Positions 41,439 through 47,955 of a DNA stretch of 47,955 nt are shown piece after piece. Position numbers and translations under genes: made by a program. Below the pieces are notes generated by a model. That model saw only the letters and a program-made list of their open reading frames with translations. It made no database searches and had not been told where the DNA came from. This DNA is from Candidatus Babelota bacterium (GTDB lineage: Bacteria; Babelota; Babeliae; Babelales; Vermiphilaceae), in the NCBI GenBank assembly GCA_013287855.1, contig JABDCY010000007.1, positions 1 through 47,955 of the forward strand. Direction: 5' to 3'. Numbering within the stretch: the stretch's first letter is position 1; the number at the start of each line of letters is the position of its first letter.

Positions 41439-42023
41439 TTACTGAAAACCTGATGTTTCCGTTGGATAACCGTATTTGAGGTCTTTGGAAGGAAGATTAT
41501 GTTCCGCTGTCATAGCTTCTTCTAAGAAATAAATATGTCCATCCTGTTTTACAACAAGATAATAATATTGATAACGATCAAGGGCGATGGTAAATGTGTC
41601 AGGAGTTGGTTGGTTTACGCCATTTCTGACAAAGGTTACATATTTATATCCTGCTTTTATTGCCGGTTTTATCATACCCCATCCTCGTACTCCATCAACC
41701 ATGCTTACATTGCCGGTAATCGTGCAGGTGCCATGTTCTTTATCACACATGTCGATCATTCCGGCTTTAGTGATAATTCTAAGAAAATTACCGCCATGCG
41801 ATTGACACCACTGTATATAAGTTCCTCCATCCTTGAGAATAGGACTAGTTGTTGGACCAACTATAGCCTCATAGCCAAGTTTATTATCTTCAAACCATCC
41901 GATGGTGAGGTTGGTGTCAGATTGATTGATTGCTTTTCTAATGTTCACAGCACCAGCCTTAAGGCCCGCATGAGCTTGCTGGGTTAGGGATGCCACGAAA
42001 ATCATTATTAAAAATCGTTTCAT
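41439..42023 (-). CDS. Secreted hypothetical protein, family A (member 3)
   Basis: A 194-residue protein with SD AAAGGA and signal peptide ending AHA-G. The mature start GLKAGAVNIRKAINQSD echoes GLKSNVVNLVVVNNSD of the protein at 1838-2317. It shares YIQWCQSHGG, RIITKAG and DMCDKEHGTCTITG with the two family members at 1.3-2.3 kb. It is about 40 kb away from them and on the other strand, so the family is dispersed. Beta-rich, function unknown. Confidence 0.72.
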   Translation of the reverse strand: MKRFLIMIFVASLTQQAHAGLKAGAVNIRKAINQSDTNLTIGWFEDNKLGYEAIVGPTTSPILKDGGTYIQWCQSHGGNFLRIITKAGMIDMCDKEHGTCTITGNVSMVDGVRGWGMIKPAIKAGYKYVTFVRNGVNQPTPDTFTIALDRYQYYYLVVKQDGHIYFLEEAMTAEHNLPSKDLKYGYPTETSGFQ

Positions 42024-42152
42024 GCTTTTTTCCTTTTTTCTGTCCCCCGGTGTTTTTTATCATTAACTACAGACTAGCAGAATTGATGTAATAATTTCTA
42101 GTATTAAATTTTTGCACTTGAAGATGAATAATCAATTCAGCCGATTGCGAAA

Positions 42153-42202
42153 TTGGGTATTTTTGGATAAAATTGGATATTATTGGATAAGTTTTTGGAT
42201 AT
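42153..42202 (+). promoter_or_regulatory. Phased TTGGATA repeats upstream of the Fic gene
   Basis: TTGGGTAT at 42153 and TTGGATA(A/T) at 42163, 42173, 42183 and 42195. The first four are exactly 10 nt apart, so they lie on one face of the helix, as expected of an operator bound by a repeating or cooperative protein. The block ends just before the SD (GAGG at 42204-42207). The Fic protein has a C-terminal HTH-like domain and could bind here; that is inference. Confidence 0.55.
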
Positions 42203-42214
42203 CGAGGACCTATA

Positions 42215-43270
42215 ATGATTGATCCTTCAAAAGTAATTATTCCATCAGATTTAGTGAATTTAATCGCTGATCTGGATGAATTTAAAGGCGCTTGGCAATT
42301 ATTCGGGGCTTTATCACCAGAGCGTTTGCAGATATTACGCAAGGTTGCAACTATTGAGAGTATCGGTTCCTCAACTCGTATAGAAGGGTCAAAACTGTCT
42401 GATCAGGAAGTTGAAAAGCTCCTCTCTCAACTCAATACGTATTCTTTCCGTTCACGTGATGAGCAAGAGGTTGGTGGATATGCCTTTGTATGCGAAGAGG
42501 TTTTTACCAGTTTTGAAGCCATTCCATTTAGTGAAAATACCATTAAACAATTGCATGGGTGGTTGTTAAAGTTTTCTGAAAAAGATGCGCGACATCGAGG
42601 CGATTATAAAAAATTTCCCAATCATAATCATGTTGAAGCGTTTGATGAAAGGGGAAAAAGCTTAGGCGTTATTTTTGAGACAACTTCGCCGTTTCAAACA
42701 CCCATGAAAATGCAAGAGCTTGTTCATTGGGCACGTGAACAACTAGAAACAAGATTGCTTCATCCTTTGTTGGTTATTGGTATTTTCATTGTGGAATTTT
42801 TGGCAATACATCCTTTTCAGGATGGTAATGGGCGGCTTTCAAGAATTCTTACAACATTGTTATTATTAAAATCAGGGTATCTCTATGTGCCCTATAGTTC
42901 GCTTGAAAGTGTTATTGAAAATAATAAAGAAGGTTATTATTTGGCATTGCGTAGAACGCAACAATCGTTAAAGACTGCCTCACCAGATTTTCAACCTTGG
43001 TTACTCTTTTTTTTACGATCATTACAAAAACAGAAGAATCATTTAGAACAAAAAGTATCACGAGAAAGAGCATTCACATTAGAATTGCCACTCTTATCTA
43101 CTCATATAATTGCATTATTGCGTGAGCATGGGCGTTTAACGATTAGTGATTTTGAAATTATGACAAAAGCAAATCGCAGTACGCTTAAAAAGCACCTATC
43201 GAATTTGGTGCGTGATGCACATATCATGCAACATGGCAAAGGAAGAGGGACGTGGTATTCCTTGCCATGA
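42215..43270 (+). CDS. Fic family protein (predicted AMP-transferase) with N-terminal inhibitory motif and C-terminal winged helix
   Basis: Fic proteins transfer AMP or other phosphate groups from nucleotides to protein hydroxyls. The 351-residue chain has the catalytic loop HPFQDGNGR (199-207, His199 as base). The inhibitory motif [S/T]xxxE[G/N] is seen as STRIEG (53-58), before the Fic core, making it a class II, self-inhibited type. A helix-turn-helix-like region (HGRLTISDFEIMTKANRSTLKKHLSNL) lies at about 305-335. This is the common chromosomal Fic-HTH architecture. SD GAGG. No signal peptide, so probably a cytosolic regulator rather than an effector. Confidence 0.93.
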   Translation: MIDPSKVIIPSDLVNLIADLDEFKGAWQLFGALSPERLQILRKVATIESIGSSTRIEGSKLSDQEVEKLLSQLNTYSFRSRDEQEVGGYAFVCEEVFTSFEAIPFSENTIKQLHGWLLKFSEKDARHRGDYKKFPNHNHVEAFDERGKSLGVIFETTSPFQTPMKMQELVHWAREQLETRLLHPLLVIGIFIVEFLAIHPFQDGNGRLSRILTTLLLLKSGYLYVPYSSLESVIENNKEGYYLALRRTQQSLKTASPDFQPWLLFFLRSLQKQKNHLEQKVSRERAFTLELPLLSTHIIALLREHGRLTISDFEIMTKANRSTLKKHLSNLVRDAHIMQHGKGRGTWYSLP

Positions 43271-43279
43271 AAATTAATA

Positions 43280-44863
43280 TTACTTTGCCGTTAATGCTGC
43301 AGCTAAAGAATCAAAAATGTGTTCTTGTTGTTCTAGCTCTTGGAATTTTTTACTGCTATGGAGCATGTTGGTTATATGCTCATGCGGACTGACTATTTTA
43401 ATTGTTTGACCTCGTTGCTGAATAAGATCAACAATCTCTTCAAGTGCATCGACGCCATCTAAATCAATATAATAGACATCTTGCAGCACCAGAATAACTC
43501 CTGTGTAATCCTTAAAATCAGTTTGGAATCGCATAACATGCGCTTGGCTGTTTAGGTACACCAATTTTCCCTTAAAGCTATACGTGAGGATATTTTTTGT
43601 TACTTTTTGGTCACCAGATTCTTGCGATGTAACAACTTCGTGATAACTTTGGGCAAGTTGCTGGATAAGCACCAGTAATGCTAGTGCGATACCACCTAAA
43701 ATGCCAACAATAGGGTCAATAAAAATGGTAATTGCTGCTACCAACATCGAGATAGCAAAACCTTTTTTGTCATGCTGATACAAGCGATCAAAATGCTCGC
43801 GTTCGATCATATTGAGTGCTGTATATACTAAAATTGCCGCAATAACGGCCATTGGAATGAAAGAAAAGAACGACAAAAATACAAAGGACCACAACACAAT
43901 AAAAATGCTATTCAACATGGCAGATAACCTACTAGTCGCGCCTGTTTTCACATTAAGCGCCGTGCGCGCTAATGCTGCCGTTGCTGGAATTCCTCCTACA
44001 AGTCCTGATGCAATATTGGCTAACCCCAGTCCGAAAAGTTCTTTGCGCGGGTTATGTTTTGTTTTAGTCATAACATCGGCAATTTTTGCAGAAAGCATGG
44101 TCTCAATAATGGCGATAAATGCGATTACTGCAGCGGGCAGCACAATCTGAGGATCAAAAGTGAAGGAAGGAAATTGCAGTAAATATGGTTTAAGGTTACC
44201 AAATTGTTTGCCAAGCGTGATAAGATCAATCGGAAGAAGGTCATGTGTTGTAGCATAACCGATAGCAATACCAAGCGGGGATAACAGAATAGCGCCTGGT
44301 ATCTTAGGCACAAATTGCCTTAACAAAAGAAGGCTGCATAAGAACATCATAAATACGATACATGTTGGCCATGAAATATGTCCAACATGTTGTAATGATT
44401 CATAGAGATTTTGCATGAACTTTTCATGTTTAGGCAGATTTTGCAATCCACATGCAAAATTAAGCTGGCTTAAACCGATGATGCAGGCAATACCGAGGGT
44501 AAATCCATGGATGACACTCGACGGTACGAAGATAAGGAAGCGCTCCAGCTTACAAAGATACGCAAGAATGACAAAAAGACCGGTCATTATTGCGAGTAAG
44601 GGAATCATGTCTGGGCCCTGCAGCAGTGCATACGATAAAATAAATCCTGACAATGCGCCGGTTGGCCCAATAATATTATAATTGCTACCACCACATAATG
44701 CGCCAATCAGCCCTGCCCAAATGGCGGTAATAATGCCTGCAATAGGACCCGCTCCGGATGCAATTGCGAGCGAAATTGATAAAGGAATGGAAACCAGGGA
44801 CACGGTAAGTCCTGGTTTCCAATTTGCTTTAAATGCTGATGAAGTAAAAAAAGAAAATGTCAT
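43280..44863 (-). CDS. SulP family anion transporter with STAS domain
   Basis: SulP proteins carry sulfate, bicarbonate or dicarboxylates across the inner membrane. The 527-residue chain has the transporter domain (about 15-400, with NIIGPTGALSGFI and GLANIASGLVGGIPATAALARTA) and a cytosolic STAS domain (about 430-515). In the STAS loop, where a phosphorylatable Ser often follows Asp, the sequence is YIDLDGVDAL, with Asp in place of Ser. The substrate cannot be told. It converges with the Fic gene, nine bases between stops. Confidence 0.92.
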   Translation of the reverse strand: MTFSFFTSSAFKANWKPGLTVSLVSIPLSISLAIASGAGPIAGIITAIWAGLIGALCGGSNYNIIGPTGALSGFILSYALLQGPDMIPLLAIMTGLFVILAYLCKLERFLIFVPSSVIHGFTLGIACIIGLSQLNFACGLQNLPKHEKFMQNLYESLQHVGHISWPTCIVFMMFLCSLLLLRQFVPKIPGAILLSPLGIAIGYATTHDLLPIDLITLGKQFGNLKPYLLQFPSFTFDPQIVLPAAVIAFIAIIETMLSAKIADVMTKTKHNPRKELFGLGLANIASGLVGGIPATAALARTALNVKTGATSRLSAMLNSIFIVLWSFVFLSFFSFIPMAVIAAILVYTALNMIEREHFDRLYQHDKKGFAISMLVAAITIFIDPIVGILGGIALALLVLIQQLAQSYHEVVTSQESGDQKVTKNILTYSFKGKLVYLNSQAHVMRFQTDFKDYTGVILVLQDVYYIDLDGVDALEEIVDLIQQRGQTIKIVSPHEHITNMLHSSKKFQELEQQEHIFDSLAAALTAK

Positions 44864-44893
44864 GTATTTATTTGTTGATGCTAAGTCTTTGTG

Positions 44894-45457
44894 TTAATAA
44901 ATTTTCTTGGTTCCTACTACTTTTGCTTTATCAATAATAAAATGCGAATCGGTGTGCCAGGTGAATTTCATCGTAAATTCATTGGTATCTGCTGGCAGTT
45001 CAAAATCAACCGCGGTTGCACCTTTGCGTCGGCCATTCAAGAATGCCCAGTCAAAGCGGACGCAAATTTTATTATCCTGACCAACCGGTATAGCGCACGA
45101 TTTGGATTGTTCAACGACTTGATCATTTACTTTCACGACAAAGGTAGATGGACGGTAAGTCATAAAGCCATACTTGTAACCGAGCATATTTTTATCGATA
45201 ACATTTTTGATGGTGACGTTGCGTGCAGCAGTAGTTTGTGCTGGAGCGCTTTTGGAGGCTTCAACCGTAGGTGTTTTCACTTGCGCAGTTGTTGCCGGTT
45301 GCGCTACCGATGCTTGAGTTTCTTTCATGCCGCGCGAGCGTTTGTTTTTCTTTGCAGAACTTTCTCTTTTGGGCGTACGAGTTTTTTGTTCTGCGCGCGC
45401 ATACATGCTCGTCAAGCTAAGCATGAGAATGCTTAATAATACCTTTTGATTTTTCAT
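44894..45457 (-). CDS. Secreted basic hypothetical protein with NLS-like linker
   Basis: A 187-residue protein with a signal peptide (1-22, cleavage near ARA-E). A strongly basic linker holds PKR (29-31) and KKNKRSR (36-42), followed by a Thr/Ala/Pro-rich spacer to about 78 and a C-terminal beta-rich domain (about 80-187) with two Cys. The domain is unknown. The basic cluster resembles a nuclear localisation signal, as in two other exported proteins here. It may form a unit with the gene at 45482, 24 nt upstream. Confidence 0.65.
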   Translation of the reverse strand: MKNQKVLLSILMLSLTSMYARAEQKTRTPKRESSAKKNKRSRGMKETQASVAQPATTAQVKTPTVEASKSAPAQTTAARNVTIKNVIDKNMLGYKYGFMTYRPSTFVVKVNDQVVEQSKSCAIPVGQDNKICVRFDWAFLNGRRKGATAVDFELPADTNEFTMKFTWHTDSHFIIDKAKVVGTKKIY

Positions 45458-45481
45458 ACTTACTCCCTTTTTTTGTTAATC

Positions 45482-45961
45482 CTAATTATTGTCCTGAATA
45501 TACACAGTTATACTACGCAATCCACCCAACCCATGCCAACGGATTGTATATGTTGGAGCAACCCGCTCCCATTTGCTGGCCTTATCGATTAATATTTCGG
45601 TAATAGAAAGTGTATTTTGTGTCGCATCATGAGGCTTAAAATGTATGTTGAGGTAGCAGCGTAACATACTTAAAAACGTTTCGCTAATTCGCGATAGTTC
45701 CTTGCCTGCAAGTTTTGCAGCAAATTGCGCAGGAACTTCAATTTCAAGCACATAGCCATTAGGATCATGAGGAATGGTGATAGTATGAAACAATGGCAGA
45801 TAAGCGCCTTGCACATACACAGGCGCATCCATAAATCCTGCATATTGATCAGCCGCTTCAGCTAAATGTTGCAGATCATTGTGAATGGTAATTGGAAAGG
45901 TATTGTTTCCTAAAAATAATGAGATCATGACAAAAATTGATAAAACCATTTTTTTTTGCAT
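45482..45961 (-). CDS. Secreted hypothetical protein
   Basis: A 159-residue protein. ATG 45961 has SD AGGAG 6 nt upstream; an in-frame start at 45994 overlaps less well. The signal peptide (MVLSIFVMISLFLGNN) is followed by a mature part of mixed strands and one helix (ELSRISETFLSMLRCYL) and a beta-rich end. No family recognised. It sits 50 nt after mnmG on the same strand and may be co-transcribed. Confidence 0.65.
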   Translation of the reverse strand: MQKKMVLSIFVMISLFLGNNTFPITIHNDLQHLAEAADQYAGFMDAPVYVQGAYLPLFHTITIPHDPNGYVLEIEVPAQFAAKLAGKELSRISETFLSMLRCYLNIHFKPHDATQNTLSITEILIDKASKWERVAPTYTIRWHGLGGLRSITVYIQDNN

Positions 45962-46011
45962 AATAGACTCCTCGTAAAATGGTATTAGAACCATGGTGCA
46001 ATTATTACGTA

Positions 46012-47832
46012 CTAGGTTGTTTTAGGATGAATCCTTGTTTTGAAGATTAATAATGATAATGCCGCTGGCGTCATGCCCTGAATGAGCGCGGCTTGCGCAA
46101 TGGTTGCTGGTTTGTATTTGAGTAATTTTTCCTGTAGTTCTTTCGATAGTCCTGGCATGGTACGATAATCGAGAGTATCGGGGATACTAAGATCTTTGTA
46201 AATAGCTGCCTTTTGAGCTTCTTTCTCTTCGCGCTGAATGTAGGGCTCATAGCGAATTTCTGCATGGATGATTTGTATGCTGCGTTGCGTTAATTCTTGC
46301 TTTGCATGTTTTTTTAGATTTTCTGTGTCACATTCGAGTTCGCCAAAAAGTTTTAAAAGCTCACTGTTGTTATGCCCAGCTCTTAGGTCACTTAAGGTAT
46401 TTTGAACCAGCGATTTTTCCTGACTAAAGTCGTGATAGAGCTGTTTGTCAATAAGTCCTAGTTGGTATGCGCGATCGGTAAGTCGTAAAAATGTGTTATC
46501 TTGTCGCAGCAATAAACGCCGTTCAGCACGGGAAGTGAACATGCGGTATGGCTCATCTACGCCCAAGCTGACCAAATCATCGATCATAATGCCGATATAA
46601 CTTTCATTGCGATCAAGTATAAAAGGCGATTGTTGATGTGCTTTTAGATGCGCATTAATACCGGCAACAATACCTTGCCCTGCAGCTTCTTCATAGCCTG
46701 TGGTGCCATTAATCTGGCCTGCCAAAAATAATCCAGGGATTTTTTTAACTTCTAAGGTGTGGTTGAGTTGTTCAGGGGATACATAATCATATTCTACCGC
46801 GTAGCCTGGACGAACAATGATAGCTTCCTCAAATCCCTTAATCGACTGAATGTATTGTTTCTGTACTTCATAAGGCAATGAGGTTGAAAGACCATTCGGA
46901 TAAATTTCCTCCGTGTTTGCGCCTTCAGGCTCTACAAATACATGATGGGAAGTTTTGTCAGCAAAACGTGAAATTTTATCTTCGATTGACGGACAGTAAC
47001 GCGGCCCAATGCCCTTGATATTGCCAGAATACATGGCAGAAAGGTGTAAATTCTTTCGGATAATTTCGTGCGTGGTTGCATTAGTGTACGTGATGTAGCA
47101 GTCGCGGGTATTGGTAACTTTATGGGGATAGAATTCGAACAGATAATCAAGATTGTCAGCCTCTTGTTTTTCCATCTTAGAAAAATCGAGACTTGAACGC
47201 AGAAGTCGTGGTGGTGTGCCCGTTTTAAGTCGACCAAGTTTTAAGCCTAAATTGGCGAGGGAAGCCGAAAGACCAAGCGCGGCATCTTCTCCTTGACGAC
47301 CGCCAACTTTTTTGACATCGCCAATATGCAAGAGACCATTTAAAAAGGTGCCTGTCGTAATAACGGTGCTTGGTGCGGTGTACACTGAGCCGTCATGAGT
47401 TTTTACGCCTTTGAGTGCTCGTGTAGTGGCATCAACGAGAATCTCATTAACGCTGCCAGCAACCACGGTTAAATTTGCAAGATTCATCATGATTGAGCTG
47501 CTAAGTGCATTATATGCATATTTATCGATTTGCAGACGCAGCCCTTGCACCGCTGGACCCTTGCGCGTGTTCAGCATGCGTGCTTGCAGATAGGTCTTAG
47601 TGCACAATTTTGGCATGAGGCCACCAAGTGCACTGATCTCAAAAACAATATGCCCTTTACCAACACCGCCTACGGCAGGGTTGCAGGGCATAACGCCAAT
47701 TTTTTCTGGACTCAATGTGATGAGCAATGTTTTTGATCCCATCTTTGCCGCTGCATGCGCAGCTTCGATGCCGGCATGTCCGCCGCCAACAACAATAACA
47801 TCAAAGTCATATGCAAATCTGTTGCAATTCAT
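46012..47832 (-). CDS. mnmG: tRNA uridine-34 5-carboxymethylaminomethyl modification enzyme MnmG (GidA)
   Basis: With MnmE, MnmG installs the cmnm5 group on wobble U34 of several tRNAs, using FAD and a folate. The 606-residue protein has the FAD motif VVGGGHAGIEAAHAAA (near residue 15), the family signature MPCNPAVGGVGKGH (about 50-62), the conserved Cys in GPRYCPSIEDK (about 282), AGQINGTTGYEEAAGQG (about 372-388) and the C-terminal helical domain (GLSKELQEKL) that contacts MnmE. Slightly short but complete. Confidence 0.97.
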   Translation of the reverse strand: MNCNRFAYDFDVIVVGGGHAGIEAAHAAAKMGSKTLLITLSPEKIGVMPCNPAVGGVGKGHIVFEISALGGLMPKLCTKTYLQARMLNTRKGPAVQGLRLQIDKYAYNALSSSIMMNLANLTVVAGSVNEILVDATTRALKGVKTHDGSVYTAPSTVITTGTFLNGLLHIGDVKKVGGRQGEDAALGLSASLANLGLKLGRLKTGTPPRLLRSSLDFSKMEKQEADNLDYLFEFYPHKVTNTRDCYITYTNATTHEIIRKNLHLSAMYSGNIKGIGPRYCPSIEDKISRFADKTSHHVFVEPEGANTEEIYPNGLSTSLPYEVQKQYIQSIKGFEEAIIVRPGYAVEYDYVSPEQLNHTLEVKKIPGLFLAGQINGTTGYEEAAGQGIVAGINAHLKAHQQSPFILDRNESYIGIMIDDLVSLGVDEPYRMFTSRAERRLLLRQDNTFLRLTDRAYQLGLIDKQLYHDFSQEKSLVQNTLSDLRAGHNNSELLKLFGELECDTENLKKHAKQELTQRSIQIIHAEIRYEPYIQREEKEAQKAAIYKDLSIPDTLDYRTMPGLSKELQEKLLKYKPATIAQAALIQGMTPAALSLLIFKTRIHPKTT

Positions 47833-47859
47833 TGTTTGCCTAAAAATTATTTTTTTTAA

Positions 47860-47902
47860 CCGTTCGTCCTGAGTGCCGAGCCTTGCGAGGTGTATCGAAG
47901 GA
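47860..47902. repeat. Dispersed intergenic repeat of the TTCGTCCTGAG type
   Basis: CGTTCGTCCTGAGTGCCGAG, then an inner GC-rich piece and TATCGAAGGA, an arrangement that (from memory) recurs between genes in many bacterial genomes. TATCGAA near 47893 has an inverted partner TTCGATA near 47930, so the element may fold into a longer hairpin. It sits upstream of mnmG at the window edge. Confidence 0.5.
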
Positions 47903-47955
47903 TGTTCCTATCTTCTTAGGAATTGTGGTTCGATACAATTTGCTCAAAACTTGCA

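Noticed and set aside
42124-42222. A 32-codon ORF overlapping the Fic start
   Set aside because: Weak SD, and its sequence follows from the TTGGATA repeats; kept only as an alternative reading of that element.

Overview
The window reads as the chromosome of an AT-rich, host-dependent bacterium. Most of the content is small or medium secreted proteins of unknown function, plus families typical of intracellular bacteria: ankyrin, WD40, Fic, a secreted PPP-type phosphatase, and a protein resembling the mitochondrial carrier family. Housekeeping genes (tkt, lgt, dnaG, rpoD, mnmG, an ABC-F ATPase) are scattered among them. My best guess is Candidatus Dependentiae (TM6/Babeliae), a phylum of protist endosymbionts. 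That is an inference from gene content and style, not from a marker-gene tree. I see no rRNA, tRNA, CRISPR array, transposase or phage genes.

Layout. 1-2.7 kb: the end of an unknown gene, a truncated ComEC-like protein, two related secreted proteins and a small basic protein. 2.8-4.7 kb: a transketolase of the type found in animals. 4.7-8.9 kb (minus strand): secreted proteins, including a TPR protein with an apparently frameshifted signal peptide, a lipase-like hydrolase, and a secreted Ser/Thr phosphatase. 8.9-10.8 kb: an ABC-F ATPase. 10.8-14.3 kb (plus): a tandem array of four small secreted helical proteins, then a propeller-like protein with a C-terminal NLS-like tail and an ankyrin-like protein. 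14.3-18 kb: a secreted EEP-fold nuclease/phosphatase, an FtsH-like AAA protein without its protease, and a DUF1622 membrane protein. 18-24.6 kb (minus): two adjacent transcription units holding three paralogues of the DIT1/PvcA isonitrile synthase family and a three-gene ABC importer of the ABC_sub_bind class. 24.6-31.2 kb (minus): small membrane proteins, a ProXp-type tRNA deacylase with a relic copy nearby, the mitochondrial-carrier-like protein, a WD40 protein and a large secreted protein. 31.4-38.9 kb: a secreted thioredoxin-ankyrin protein (plus), then a CNNM/CorC protein and an lgt-dnaG-rpoD cluster (minus). 39-48 kb: more secreted proteins, a Fic protein with phased upstream repeats, a SulP transporter, and mnmG.

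How the genes fit together. The most coherent unusual unit is the DIT1/PvcA plus ABC importer block. One paralogue keeps the family motifs. The other two have signal peptides and altered core motifs, and one of them is translationally coupled (ATGA overlap) to the ABC substrate-binding protein. A second theme is export. At least a dozen proteins have a short signal peptide followed directly by M-E, M-D or M-Q. Several carry clusters of basic residues resembling eukaryotic nuclear localisation signals, and one resembles mitochondrial carriers. This would suit delivery to host compartments, but no secretion machinery is seen here. Three short membrane-protein genes (32-52 codons), each with a good Shine-Dalgarno (SD) site, lie in gaps that would otherwise look empty.
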